Shown piece by piece: positions 36,531 to 48,048 of a DNA stretch of 64,000 nt. The translations under genes and the position numbers were made by a program. Under the pieces are notes generated by a model. That model ran no database searches, was not told the DNA's origin, and saw nothing but the letters and a program-made list of their open reading frames with translations. Origin of the DNA: Ctena decussata (lineage: Eukaryota; Mollusca; Bivalvia; Lucinida; Lucinidae); assembly GCA_963989385.1 (NCBI GenBank), contig OZ022508.1, forward strand, positions 50,879,087-50,943,086, given 5' to 3'. The stretch's first letter is position 1. Every line of letters begins with the position of its first letter.

Positions 36531-37495
36531 GTACAAATACATGCACGATTAAGGCAGAAAGACAAAATGTTTACATCATACACGAGCGGTAAGAAAACGG
36601 TTCATGTTGACAATTAAGTACCATACACTTCTTTCAGCTCGTTTTAGTGACACATGTTTACTTTTATGTTATTAGTCGATACATTAAAATATGGAGGAGC
36701 CCAGAAGGCATAATACTTATACCGGTGAGAAAACGCATGCCATAGAAGAAAGACTATTGATGATATAAACCCTCATTACTCGAGAATGGAAAGGTTTATA
36801 ATCGACTATTATGGTCAAAAAGCAACAAGATGCTCTTGCTTACCATGTCAACTGCATAGAAGCGCAAAGGACAGATGTCAAGCTCAAAACAGCTTTTGTC
36901 AGCCTTAGATAATTACCCCAGATTGCAAGGCGCACGTGGCTGGAAGACATATTTTATAAAAAAAAACAAAAACAAAAAAAAAACACCTCCACATGCCTTT
37001 TTGGTAACAAAATCGTTTGATATAGTATGAAGTTGTTTGTCGAATGTGGAGGTATTTGAATTTTTTGTCGAAATACCTTAAAAATGGCTAAAAAGTGCAA
37101 AAAGCGAAAATGTAGCATGTTTGGAGTGTTACCATGGCAACGTCATGAACAGAACTTGAAAATCGGCATTTGATTTTAAAATAACGTACCGTTACATATT
37201 CATATAAAGAAACTTTAAGGAAAATAGTCAAATTCTATTTTCACTGAAATTTTGAGGCCAAAATTGATGCTTATCGGACCTAGTCCTTTCGTTTAAAAAT
37301 GATCGAGAGATGCTCCTTGGTTGAGATTGATATTTTTCCAAATTCTGAGCCACTTGACGCAGAAATCTGTTTTTTCTTCTTTTTTGTATATTAGTAGTAC
37401 TTGGTTTGTTGAATAATTTGGTAAAGGTAAAGGTGAGGAAGTTATTTTTACGTTTTTAGACCTTTGGACTTAGGCATTTAGCTAATTAAACTCTG
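36531..37495. other. no recognisable feature; short hairpin
   Basis: CACCTCCACATGCC and GAATGTGGAGGTATTTG near 36985 and 37040 could pair. No gene was seen. Confidence 0.4.
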
Positions 37496-37640
37496 AGTTC
37501 CTTCGAGAGCAGAGAACACATTCTAAAGAAGGAACATGGACCATACATTGAAGTTTCGGCTAAGTAATCAAAACAAAATCATAACAATATATCTAGAGAA
37601 CCATAAGAGATAGGATTTTTATATGTGACATACAAGCTCA
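37496..37640. repeat. diverged copy of the 268-bp unit
   Basis: GAGTTCCTTCGAGAGCAGAG, AAGGAACATGG and AGTTTCGGCTAA match the start of the unit duplicated at 9184-9695. Confidence 0.65.
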
Positions 37641-37839
37641 GAATAATCTGATTAATTTCTGAAGAATTTCCACATAAAATAAGAGAACCTTACCCCTTTT
37701 CAGGCTTAGATTGTAAAGCTTGACACCTTTAGTGGCAAGCTTATGGTTGAAGGTATATTTTTTCGCAGTTAAACAAGACGTGCCATAGATTATAAATTGC
37801 TGCATAAAACCATATGCTTATGTTGTTATGTCGTCATGG

Positions 37840-38035
37840 CAGAGTGAGTTTAAGAAGTGTCTTTTGGATGGCAAGTATTGCACAAGCCTTGTTAAAGAGA
37901 CGCCAAGAAGAAACACAAGTATAATCCATATCCTAGGCATTGCGGCGCAATAAAGCCTCCTCTGGGTGCCGTGCCATTAAACAAGGACCAATCAACCAAT
38001 CAATCAATCAAATAATCGATCGATCAATAATTTAT
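37840..38035 (+). mobile_element. retroelement 3' end with (CAAT)n tail
   Basis: GGCGCAATAAAGCCTCCTC, GGTGCCGTGCCATTAAACA and then CAATCAACCAATCAATCAATC look like the end of a LINE or LINE-tailed SINE. The 5' part is not identifiable. Confidence 0.5.
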
Positions 38036-38412
38036 CCAATCGCACCGACAGGAAAGATTACATAACCGAACCACCCATGACGCATGAAAAATGTTGACAA
38101 AAAATAGTCTCTACTATACAGTTGTTAGCTGTTTTATGGCCCTGTTTTGTCATTACTTATGTGAAATGGGATATTTCCTTTGATGAAATAGCAGTGTCAC
38201 TGGACTGTTGCATAATAGGATTATCACACACAATAAACAAGAATATATTCCTTTAAGACACGACTTGAATAGCACTAAAATATCAACAGGAACTGTTATT
38301 GTTGTAACAGAACATATCTGTGTATAAAAAAAAACACTAAAAATGTTACAAAAATATTGTTGCACATTAAATTTGGACCCTTTTAGATAAATATATAGTC
38401 AAAGGACATATT

Positions 38413-38414
<2 letters not shown>

Positions 38415-38443
<29 letters not shown>

Positions 38444-38453
38444 GAAAACTCAT
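38415..38453. repeat. 39-base C homopolymer
   Basis: An uninterrupted run of C. The exact length is likely to be polymorphic or an assembly estimate. Confidence 0.9.
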
Positions 38454-39954
38454 TTTTCAAAAGTCATACTTTGTAATAATAATGTATTCATAGAAAAGTT
38501 CAAACCTTGAGTGTAACAGCAAACACAAAATTAACCAGTTCTTGCACAAAATATTTGTGATATTTGTACTGAACATACCCATACTCCCAGCGGATTCTGA
38601 CGAAAATGACGAATTTGGTAGCTTTTGAGGCTTTCAAAATATATGAGCCCAGCTTCCAGCACATTTTATATTTTGTTTACAGATAAAATTTTGATTTATT
38701 TACATGCCATGAAAGTATTAAATGTGCCGGATACCGGGCTTAATGTTTATTTTTAACTTTTTGTTACCAAACTGGCAGCGTTTGGAACATTTTCCCAGCG
38801 TTCTCAACATAAAACGCCCATATCTCCGCTCATAGACAAAATAAGCATATGTTGTGGGTATTCATTTTCTTAGATAGAAAACAAGGAATATTCTGGTATA
38901 CATTTCATTTTGATCTGTTGGATTTTTTTGGTTAGCGTCTCTGGACTTGCAAACTTGAGTGGTGGGGTACCTGGAGAGGCCTTGTGCAGTGCACAGGTAA
39001 TTAGCAGTGCAATCTTATGTATAAGCATTTCATCAAAGCCTATTGTTAAGAGCTTTCAAAAGTTATTGTAAATGACCTATTTCTTTAAAGGAAAATGTAT
39101 TAAACTTAAATTTTCTCGCAATTTTCCTTCATTTTATTGAAACAACATAGGCATGTCAGAAATCATGTTATTCTGAGAATTAACAAACACGAAACATATT
39201 ATTTCTGCTTGTTCCCATACGCACAATAAGCAATAGAAACCATGCAATTTTAAGAGAATTTGAATGGGGGCCAAAAACGGCCCTCATCATACCAGGTCCT
39301 TTGGTATCAAAATGTGTGAACTTTGTTTGGCAATATAAGGCATTATTTTTAGATTAATTTAGATAATTCTCAGTATATTTCTTTACGCTTAAATAACATT
39401 GCGGTTAAAAATAAAAGTTGTTCATTTTGAATTCCGTTCTAAATGCGCTATTCATCTCAGATATTCGACAATAAATATGGAAATTAACCAATATTTGGTG
39501 TCCTCCTGTCTTACGGATCAACGCGAGTATTCTAGACCGCTGACCTGACGTAACGTCTTACCGCGCTTTAACTGCCACAGAAATACCATCAACAACCTCT
39601 ACGCCTACAACACGCACTCTTTTGCCAGTAACGCTAAGATTATAACGTGAATCATCTCCAAAAAGGAATCCAGACCAAAGGGACGGTTTCAGTGCAGATG
39701 ACGGCGGGCCCAGAGCAATCGAAGGATTAAGGACCTGGCCAATTTAAGGCCTCCTATACCTTATTGGAACAGCATTGGCCTCTCAGCTATAAAATGGACC
39801 AGTCCAAAATCCAAAGGTAGAATAATCCATCACAGAAAGTCAGTGGGTTTTAATTGTATTTAGTGTCCTGTTCTCATTACCTGCGGAGTTTTAATAACAA
39901 TTTGGCACAGAACATTAGTTTTATCAAATTGACCAACTGTGTTTACACGAGAAA
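38454..39954. other. no recognisable feature
   Basis: AT-rich sequence with no gene or repeat that can be named. Confidence 0.4.
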
Positions 39955-40435
39955 CCAAACGTTGCCATTTTATCCGGCCTTACTATGAATTTCGAATACT
40001 GTGTTTCAGTCTGCGTTTCCTCGGACAATAAATCATGAGCAATCGGCTATTTACGATGTAGTTTTATTTTAGAAATATTCACCAGTTGGTCAAGAATTTA
40101 AGGAAAATAAAGAACGTACCAACCCGCTTGGTTCAAATGCTGCCTGAGGGTATAGCCGAACATGCAAAACAATTTTCTCCTTGAGTATTTCCACATTTCA
40201 ACAATGTTTATGTACCGAAAGAAGACTTTGCGATTAAAGGCATGTATATAGATCCAGATAAGCTAGGTCTTATTCTCGCCCAAAATCTCCTTCTATTAAA
40301 TTTTATAGTTTTTTTTCAACCAACCTAGGGATAATGGAATCCTACGAGAAGTACCGCAATCCAGCGTGAAAACTCCGCAAATCCTGCGTTTCGACCGCTT
40401 TTCCGGCGTTACGGCTGGTCACTGTAGGTTTGTTC
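39955..40435 (-). repeat. dispersed repeat D, copy 2
   Basis: This is the inverted counterpart of 26100-26680. It shares the AGGAGAAAATTGTTTTGCATG and CAGCATTTGAACCAAG blocks and the GATAAAATGGC word. It lacks the GAA microsatellite of copy 1. Confidence 0.7.
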
Positions 40436-40540
40436 AGGTGAATGTATAAAATAGATAGCTTTCTGTCTATTAACATGTAGATATGCATTCAACAAAATGT
40501 TTAAATTTCAAACAACAAGCACTGTGGTGCCATGATCAGT

Positions 40541-40814
40541 TGGTTGGTTGGTTGATTTGATGCTTAACGTCCACGGTAAACAACTAAGGTCATGTCGGGA
40601 CGGTCAGTTAACCTAACCACACTATTCCTGGGCAGGCTTAGACCTCCTAAGCGGTTAACCAGTACTAAGTGCACATACTTTCGCCAGTAACTGACAACTG
40701 CCCTTCTTAAATCAGCGGAAGGAGAAACGAAAGTATGTAGCCAGACCGGGATTCGAACCCAGGACCTCTGACTTACGAGTCAGGTGCCCTACCGATTGCG
40801 CTACCCGGCCCGGC
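40541..40814 (-). mobile_element. tRNA-derived SINE, family 2, with 12-bp target duplication
   Basis: GCCATGATCAGT flanks the element at 40529-40540 and 40815-40826. On the minus strand the head is GGGTAGCGCAATCGGTAGGG, CTGACTCGTAAGTCAG and GGGTTCGAATCCCGG, a near-intact tRNA-like fold. The anticodon loop has six bases rather than seven (a CGT triplet sits in it), so it is not a functional tRNA gene. An unrelated body of about 190 bp follows, ending in an AACC tail. The intact target duplication indicates a fairly recent insertion. Confidence 0.9.
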
Positions 40815-40826
40815 GCCATGATCAGT

Positions 40827-41515
40827 AAAGTAAGTCTAACTAAAACTCCATAAAAATACTTTATGCTACAGCCCTGGAATGTCCCTTGAGTCAAGGATCA
40901 GATAAAGTTATAGTTTTTGTTAACTAGCCTCTTATAGTATAAGAAAACAGAAAGCTCTTATACAGCTTGTAAAAGCGTTAATATCAAACAGTTTGGCCAC
41001 TGTTTCCCAGCACAATGTCACTTAAGCAACAGTTACAGCCGCTTATCAGCCATCTAATTAAACACACAATTTCCTGCTGAAAAGTTCACCAGAATCTGAA
41101 ATCGTAGGCTGTGGACAAAAGTGATTAATATTGTGTCAAAACTTCCTAAACAGTAAGTACAAACCCTGACAAGACTGCATCTTATTAGGAACAGTTTGCT
41201 CAGAGGTTTTTATGACAATTATTGTAGCTGTTAAAGGTCCCTTTTTAGGGTCGATGCAACAGTTTTAGGATATCTGCTGTAATTTCTTGAAAGGGTTTTA
41301 AGTTTATTCACTTTGGGAAATTTTTACTTAAAATCACATTTAAATCTTAGTTCTTCGAATGGACGCTTATGAACAGCTTATATGCATTTCACCAATATCT
41401 GTAACAGTCAAATGATAGGTAAACGGCTGTCTTCGGAATTCATATTTCTTCAGAATTAAGTATGATCACAATCATTAAACAACAAAACTTTAGATATTAT
41501 GTGAATTGCAGTAAA
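40827..41515. other. no recognisable feature
   Basis: I see nothing that can be named in this stretch. Confidence 0.4.
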
Positions 41516-41517
41516 TA

Positions 41518-42428
41518 CGAGGGGCGTTCGAAAAGTTTTGCAAATGACATAATTTCTTGGTAACTACCATAAAGACAGAACTATTGATAGCAAAACCACA
41601 TAAAGCTATGTTATGCCTACAGATGTTTGCAAACGCGGTATATTTTTCTGAAAAAGACGCGTTTTTAATTTCTTTGAAAGAGGTATACCCTAAAGGCACT
41701 GCAGAATTTTACTTTAGTAGGCCGTAATTCATATATGAGCAGTCTTTGATTTTTTAAAATCTTTGCTGCTTAAAGACAATGCCCAGACAATATTGTCCTG
41801 TAAATATCGCGGAAATTATATTTAATCTCGGTTCCATACTGTCCCGTAAATATGTATTTTCCGTATTTCATGTAATAGCAAATTCTCCGTTTCTACTAAA
41901 GTTATAATGATTCTGTAATGTAAACAAGTCTGTCAGTATTTCAAATCTTGTCAGCAAGAGCATTTGCATTGATCAACTAAAATCTGTCAATAAATTAAAA
42001 TTAATGCAAAATATGAAAACGCTACAATCTTTCAAAAATGACGTTAACGTCGCTTTTAATGGCGTCATAAGAACTTCACATTGCTTTGCAAGGAATGAAT
42101 CGATAACAGTTGCTACCCTTCTAACTTATGTATGGATAAAGTAGGCAACGTTAGATATGCAGTTGACAAAGAAATATTTTGTATTTACGACTATATTTGA
42201 ATCTAGGGCCTAACACTGAAAAGATTTTACATGTGAAATTAGCCCAGTGTTATGACTGGTGTCTACTAAAATGCATTGTAACTCAATAAGGAAAAGTGCC
42301 TTTGTAAAGTGTTTGGTACTATTGTAAAGACCAAAAGTAGTGCTTTCAGTTCATGCATAGCATGTGTACCCAGCATGCCCCTAAACAAAGTTCTAAGGCC
42401 ATTTGCAAAACTTTTCGAACGCCCCTCG
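41518..42428. mobile_element. mariner-type MITE with perfect 29-bp ends
   Basis: Both termini read CGAGGGGCGTTCGAAAAG then TTTTGCAAATG inward, 29 bp without a mismatch. TA is duplicated outside (41516-41517 and 42429-42430). Ends beginning CGAGGGGCGTTC are typical of mariner-like elements. The 911-bp interior has no convincing transposase: its best minus-strand frame (41490-41699) straddles the left end. It is either an internally deleted mariner or a MITE using one. Perfect ends suggest recent activity. Confidence 0.85.
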
Positions 42429-42430
42429 TA

Positions 42431-42708
42431 CATCATATGTTAAAAGGATTTTGGTTAAAAGTTGTGCTCTATTCTATTTGTAAACTGAATGTCTAAACAT
42501 TGATCAAAAACGACAAATTCCATGTGTTTTGTTTCCTGTTTCAGCAGCCATTTTTCCATGCTTAATGCGCAGCAAGATTCTAATTGAAACTGAAATATGA
42601 AACACTAAATGTATTGGTCTAATGAAATAATGCTATGAAAAACTCTTTTCTCGACTTTCATATTTTGACCTCAGATGTGGCCGAAAATGACCTTAACGCA
42701 TGTAGTCC
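42431..42708. other. no recognisable feature
   Basis: Short unassigned spacer between the mariner-type MITE and a family C fragment. Confidence 0.4.
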
Positions 42709-42890
42709 TTAAGTGAAGCTGACTAGCTGACTGTAAGCATCGAGCATTGGGCCATAATAACACGGAAAGTACGAAAATCATGAATTCCAACAAAACTTTG
42801 TGGAAATGTTATTTAAGTGTTCTTGTCTCTATTGACAAGATTTTATATGTTAATTCTCCACCGTTTCCATGGACACGTTCATTTTTGTTT
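42709..42890. mobile_element. TTAA family C, left-end fragment
   Basis: TTAA at 42709-42712 is followed by GTGAAGCTGAC, an 8-bp local duplication, then TGTAAGCATCGAGCATTGG and CCATAATAACACGGAAAGT. This is the same order as the left end at 57566. CCGTTTCCATGG further in also matches. The right end is not found with confidence; a homologous internal piece lies at 46690-46870. Confidence 0.7.
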
Positions 42891-43401
42891 CCATGTGCTA
42901 AATATTCAGACCTTTAAGTTTCATTGCATTATCAAAAGCAAAACTATGTCTGTTGACGGTATTTTTGTGTTTTTAATAATTTGGAATATATTTTGGTGAA
43001 GTTAGGGGAATTTGGGGGGATATGCTCCGTTAGGAAATATGGTCCACCCAGAATAAAATGAATAATTTTAATGTCTAAAGAATACTAAAACGAAACCGTA
43101 TCCATACTAAAATATTTATGTACCATCACTTTCATGCGCCAACACAAATTTTGAAACGTATCTCAAAGAATAATAGTTTTACACGCTTGTAAAATAGGGA
43201 ACCCTATCTGATATTTCTGTCAAAAATATGTCGATGAAAGAAAATCGTTTTGGATTAAATGAGCTAATTCTATGTAGCTGTGGATATTTTCGTGGGGTTT
43301 ATATCTCTTAATCAACAAAATTGCCCCCCCCCCCCCCAAGCTGATAGAAACAATCATTTGTTTGGAAAGAAAATGGAAATTTCAATTTTTACATCACAGC
43401 A

Positions 43402-44585
43402 CAATAATAATAATAATAATAATAAAGTCTTTATTTCAAGAGGATGACATACTTAGTAAAACATACTAACCTCACATATGGTCCTCATAAAACATAAATA
43501 CAAATTAAACAATCATATTTACATATAATACACCATTAAAATGTCTGGGAGACCTAAGAGACTGTATATGCAAAGAATGATTTGGTAAAAAAATTAAATT
43601 CTACTTGCGTAAAGATTCATTATGAATTAAATCACTATGTAAAATGATCCACTAAAATGTTTAAGAACATGTTCCTTATATAAAAATGACATACTGACTG
43701 TTTAAGCCATAGGCATGTCATTAGATTGACTTCATTAAAACATTATAAAATAAAGTACAATATATGAATTGAACTAGCTGAAACAGGTGAGTAAAACAAT
43801 AAAGTTATGAAGAACATTAAACACGGTGTAGTAGTTAATCTCATGCGTCAGCAATTTCCAGTTCCAACAATTTCACTGAGGGCATGCGTCAGCAAACTGT
43901 CTGATTGGGAGGGTTCCCCACCTAGGTCGTTGCTGTCGAAATCCATCAGTAAGATCATTGCAACTATTTGCACCGTTAGTGTCCATGAGGTTATATTGCA
44001 TAGTTCTATGAAGAAAGTCCCGCACATAACCGGGCCTGATCAAACAAAGTTGAAAAAAAAAAAAACAAATATGTGGCGGAACCTATGTCCAGACAACACA
44101 TCCGTTTTTATGATGGTAGTAATAGTTTTCGATGTTTTTTTTTATCATTATTTTTACGTATTTACGAGTAGGACAAAATAGGACAAAATCGTCTACACGC
44201 TTAGAAGGTATGATTTGACGGCAGTTTTGAACGATTGTATAGTCGCTAATTTTCTTATATGCAAAGGCAAGGTATTCCATTCTTTCGCCCCGGCAACTGT
44301 AAAAGATTTTTCATAATAGGCCGTGCGACAAAGCGGTATTGTTAAAAGCTCATTGTCAACTGAGCGTAGGGCTCTATCGTGTGTTTCTGAAACATTATGA
44401 AACAATTCTCTCAAGTAATCAGGTGCCATATTATTTAAAATTTTATACATCATGACGTGTGTATGGTATTTAACCCTTTCGGGAAAGGGTAACCATTTTA
44501 ATTCTGAGAACAATTGCTTTGATGGCGACATCATGTCAAATGGCTTGTTTGGGGTAATATTTACAATGTTAAAATTCAATTTTGG
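43402..44585 (-). mobile_element. 5'-truncated LINE with (ATT)n tail
   Basis: The minus strand ends in CCTCTTGAAATAAAGACTT followed by eight or so ATT triplets (43403-43424), the usual end of a non-LTR element. The coding remnant lies at 44193-44579. The 3' untranslated region of about 0.8 kb is AT-rich. It is inserted in the inverted-repeat element at 43003-45183. Confidence 0.7.
44193..44579 (-). pseudogene. LINE reverse transcriptase, C-terminal remnant
   Basis: The 128-codon translation has the C-terminal signature of CR1/Jockey-type polymerases: LKWLPFPERVKYHTHVMMYK at about residues 28-47, NNMAPDYLREL, then RTAYYEKSFTVAGAKEWN and LPLHIRKLATIQSFK. The reverse transcriptase core and YADD box are missing, so only the region after the thumb remains, and the reading frame is still open. 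The 5' truncation makes it inactive. Confidence 0.8.
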
Positions 44586-45607
44586 GTTATATGGTCCACC
44601 ATGGCATTACAGCTGAAAGTTATCACATGTGCATGTTGTTTCTTGGAAATACTCACGGCCACTTTATTAACTAGCCTGAATGTAATTTCTCTGATAGAAT
44701 TTTATTTGAATGTGAAATAAATGCACAAAGTGACTTAAGTCCGAAAAACTTCGAGAAACATTTATTTTGTACGAAGTTTTCTATTGTAGCGTTTATGGTC
44801 CAACATTTCGTAAGACTGATAAATGAACATAATGTTTTATCTTTAAGACTTAAAAACAAATATATATATATATATATAATGCAAAGAAATTTAGTTTCTT
44901 TGCCTCACTTATTAATGTTATGACATGCTAATTTCAAACGTATTCGCCTATAAGGTAGAACCACATTACCCCAAAAGTTTGGGGTAATATGGTCCACCCA
45001 CTAAGTGCGTATTGTCGATTTTATCTCTGAAAGTGTAGGGTAAACCCAATTTTTTTGTGTATCATACTGCTCCTTAGATATATTTCTTTCTGCAAATAAA
45101 CAACAAAATAATCCCAACTCGAAAATAAGGTCAGTATAAACAAGGGAGTGCTTAAGCGGTCCATATTCCCCCAATTTACCCTATATGCGATCATATCGAC
45201 TTGAATATGTGGTTTCAGAAAAAATATTTGTATTTATAGGCCAAGATTGACTCTCCTTTTCAGTGATATAGTGGTCTTGCATTTTCCGTTATATTTCACA
45301 AGGCTAGCGACTTTCAGAATATTGCGTAACTTCACACGGTTAAGCATTTTTTCAAGTCATAAAATGCTTAGAGTTTAGGTGTAATCCTTTTAATAAGGCT
45401 CATTTGTACGGTTCGGAATATGCTGGTAAACCGGCGTTTCACAGTAAGGGAGACTCGTAACTCATAACTCGTAATTTAGGGCCTTTGGTGCTCTTCTTTG
45501 CGAAGGTAAGATAAAATAAACCAGGAAATGAACTTCGGCGCACAATTTTAGCGTTAAATATAAAGTAAAGAACTGGTCATAGGCCTACTTTGTTTTGAAG
45601 TTTCTTG

Positions 45608-46466
45608 AGGTGGTGATAATCACTGATTTGGGACAAAGACAAAAATCTGCATAAAATACTCAAAATAACACTGATCTTTCCAAAACTTAGCAGATGCCTT
45701 CTTTATGTTGTTTCTCATAATTTAGAATCCCAAAATGCAGCATTTGTTAATGTTGAAAAGTGTTTTTATAAGAGATCAAAGGGTAATTTTCTGCGAATAA
45801 ATCTGAAAAAATAATATCATTATTGAAAATATACTTAGTGCTTAGAGTACCTTGTTGCATATTGGAGAGCGTCCTAGCAATTATTTTTTCAAACTCTTTC
45901 ACACATTATCAGGCTGAGCAGATGAAAAAAGATGCAGTCTGTGTCCAAATTTTTTTGTCAAAACACACAGGTGAGACAGGTGATACTGTTTTAACAAGGT
46001 TGAACAATTTCATCTACACACCACTGACCATGTCAGTAATGTATTATTTATATTGTAGGTGTTAACATAGGTATGCTTGCCTACCCTATATTTAATAAAT
46101 GCGTCCAGTGTACATTTACTTTGTACATGGTTGAACATTGAGAAAAAGCTACCGTTTTCATCTGGTCTACATGACAATTTGAGAAAGAGTTGGAATAAAT
46201 AATTGCTAGGACGCTCTTCATTATGCAATAATGCACCTTCAGCACTACGTAAATTTTCAAAAACGATATTTTTTCAGATTTATTCGCAGAAAATTACCCT
46301 TTGATCTTTCCTTATAAAAACACTTTTTTAAGCAGCATGTACGTCTATTTTGTATTCTAAACTGTAAAGAACAACGAAAATAAGAAGTCTGCTAACTTTC
46401 AGGGAGATACGTTACTTTTTTATGGTTTTATGCAGATTTTTACATTTACCATAAATCACCACCTTA
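45608..46466. mobile_element. fold-back element, 0.86 kb
   Basis: The arms are inverted copies. AGGTGGTGAT on the left pairs with ATCACCACCT on the right, and CAAAGGGTAATTTTCTGCG at about 45778 pairs with its complement at about 46290. GCGTCCTAGCAATTATT pairs with AATAATTGCTAGGACGC. Arms of about 370 bp surround a loop of about 100-150 bp. A one-arm fragment occurs at 36025-36150. Open frames on both strands here mirror each other and are not genes. Confidence 0.75.
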
Positions 46467-46689
46467 ATGTCTTTCCAAATATCGGATAATGGACTATCAC
46501 GAATCTGGTGGTCTTAATGCTATTTTGAAAACAGTATATACGGAAAACAATCGGGCACATATCCGTGTTGTTTTTCGGATGGGACGCAGTTTCGGTAAAC
46601 ATGGGTATCATTCCTCCTGTAGTGTAGTTGCGTGGCTGACTTAGACTCAGGGGAAAATTGTAAGACTGGTTACATGACTTTCTTGAAAT

Positions 46690-46870
46690 TGGAGGCTATT
46701 TTCCGTTTGTCCAAATACTGTTGCCATGGCAACAGTGCTTACCTAGATATCTCGAAAACTACTTGACATATTTGAATAAAATTTTTACCAATCTTCATCA
46801 TTTGCCAAGGGCTATTTTTGGCAAGGAAATAAGTGTGAATAATGAAATACAAGGTATGACATGTAGAATG
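46690..46870. mobile_element. internal fragment related to TTAA family C
   Basis: TGTTGCCATGGCAACAGTGC, TAGATATCTCGAAAACT and CTTGACATATTTGAATAAA resemble 60240-60310, near the right end of the element at 57570-60414. The terminal inverted repeat itself is not recognisable here. Confidence 0.45.
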
Positions 46871-46902
46871 CGAAAATGTGAAATATGAAGTTCAATACGT
46901 GG

Positions 46903-47000
46903 ATCGTAAGTAAGTAAGTAAGTAAGTAATGACTTTATTTTAAGAGGGTAAACTTCGAAGTGGGAAGTATGACGTTAAGGTGAGGTGGGAGTAATTGACA
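46903..47000 (-). mobile_element. LINE 3' end with (TTAC)n tail
   Basis: On the minus strand CCTCTTAAAATAAAGTCATT is followed by a repeated TTAC tail (46908-46929). It resembles the end of the LINE at 43402 but has a different tail unit. No coding part follows. Confidence 0.6.
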
Positions 47001-47928
47001 AAACACATGATTTTATTCATACTTTCCTATATTGTACATTTTCAGTCCCTCTTTCAGAAAATGTAATAAAAAAAAGTGGGGCCGCCGTTGTCGTTTTAAA
47101 GATATCTGACCTCGAAAACGTCAATTCTTCCTCATTTTCGACCTGACGTTATAATGGCGTTCAAAGGGAAACGCACTATTTTGCACGCCTCTCTTGGATA
47201 AAAACCTTCATTCTGAGAAAACAAAACTCATTTTTCTCTTCAAAAACTAACACAGTACGGCCCAATGATAGAGGTTTGCATTAAAGCAATAAAAATAGTA
47301 GGTCGCAGACTTAACTTTGGGGCTAAAGTGTATAAAATGCCCGGTTTGATGTCTCTTTAGACTGAAATGTTAACGTTGCGCATGGTGACGTTAACGTTAC
47401 TTAACTTTTCGCGCCTCTATCAACTGTCGCCTTTTGCAGGCTACCGGCAAATTTTGTCAAGGACTTTCGTCACTCATGATTGTTATCGTCAGGAAAGTGC
47501 AGGATGAAGGCAGATTTACTTGCAAACGCAGGCGTCCCCCATGGAGCCACCTCATCCCCTGCGTCTCTGGAAAGGCGACAAACAAGGGTTTGGATAAACT
47601 TACCTTGTAGTTTAGGTCTACACTGACACATTTTGATCACAAATCCCATATCTCTAGGGCATGCTCGCAGGAACCAGTAATCGTTTTCTACTTCTAAATA
47701 GTATCTTGAAAATCCAGGAAACGGTATTCTATGGCATTCTGAACGTAAACTATTTTCTGAAATAATGGAGAAAAGAAACTTGATGAAAACTCAAATCAAA
47801 GTCAGGAAGAGGCAACGGAGGTTAATCAGAACCGGTAAGCAGTTCTTGTGTTTTATCAAATTGTTAGAGGGACCAATCAAATGTCAGTTTAGTCAGCCTG
47901 CGCGGCTATAAAAGGCACGAAATGAACA
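47001..47928. other. no recognisable feature
   Basis: No gene or repeat that can be named was seen here. Confidence 0.4.
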
Positions 47929-47941
47929 TATTTTAGTCAGT

Positions 47942-48035
47942 TGGACGGACACACGGCGCCAAGTGTGTGCAACTATGGTTACGTACCGTTGAGCCTCTTG
48001 GGTAACGTCGATAAGAGAATTGAACTGAACTGAAC
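47942..48035 (+). mobile_element. 94-bp 5'-truncated LINE insertion with 13-bp target duplication
   Basis: TATTTTAGTCAGT stands on both sides (47929-47941 and 48036-48048). Between them lie TACGTACCGTTGAGCCTC, TTGGGTAACGTCGATAAG and a GAACTGAACTGAAC tail, the 3' end of a LINE with an ACTGA-type tail. The identical target copies and extreme truncation are the standard outcome of target-primed reverse transcription. Confidence 0.85.
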
Positions 48036-48048
48036 TATTTTAGTCAGT

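Larger units (their letters stand above)
43003..45183. mobile_element. inverted-repeat DNA element hosting a LINE
   Basis: TAGGGGAATTTGGGGGGATA on the left and (complemented) TAGGGTAAATTGGGGGAATA on the right form imperfect terminal repeats of about 32 bp. Both ends carry an AATATGGTCCACCC word just inside. The middle (43402-44585) is a LINE 3' portion inserted later. No transposase is present. The TA at both borders could be a duplication but is not decisive. Confidence 0.55.

Noticed and set aside
40738..40812. Possible tRNA-Thr gene on the minus strand (CGT in the loop, good A and B boxes)
   Set aside because: The anticodon loop has six bases, and the sequence is the head of an element with an AACC tail and a target duplication, so it is a SINE.
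42709..46910. A second complete family C element from 42709 to about 46900
   Set aside because: The left end and an internal piece are present, but I could not find a convincing right terminal repeat or second TTAA, so only fragments are annotated.
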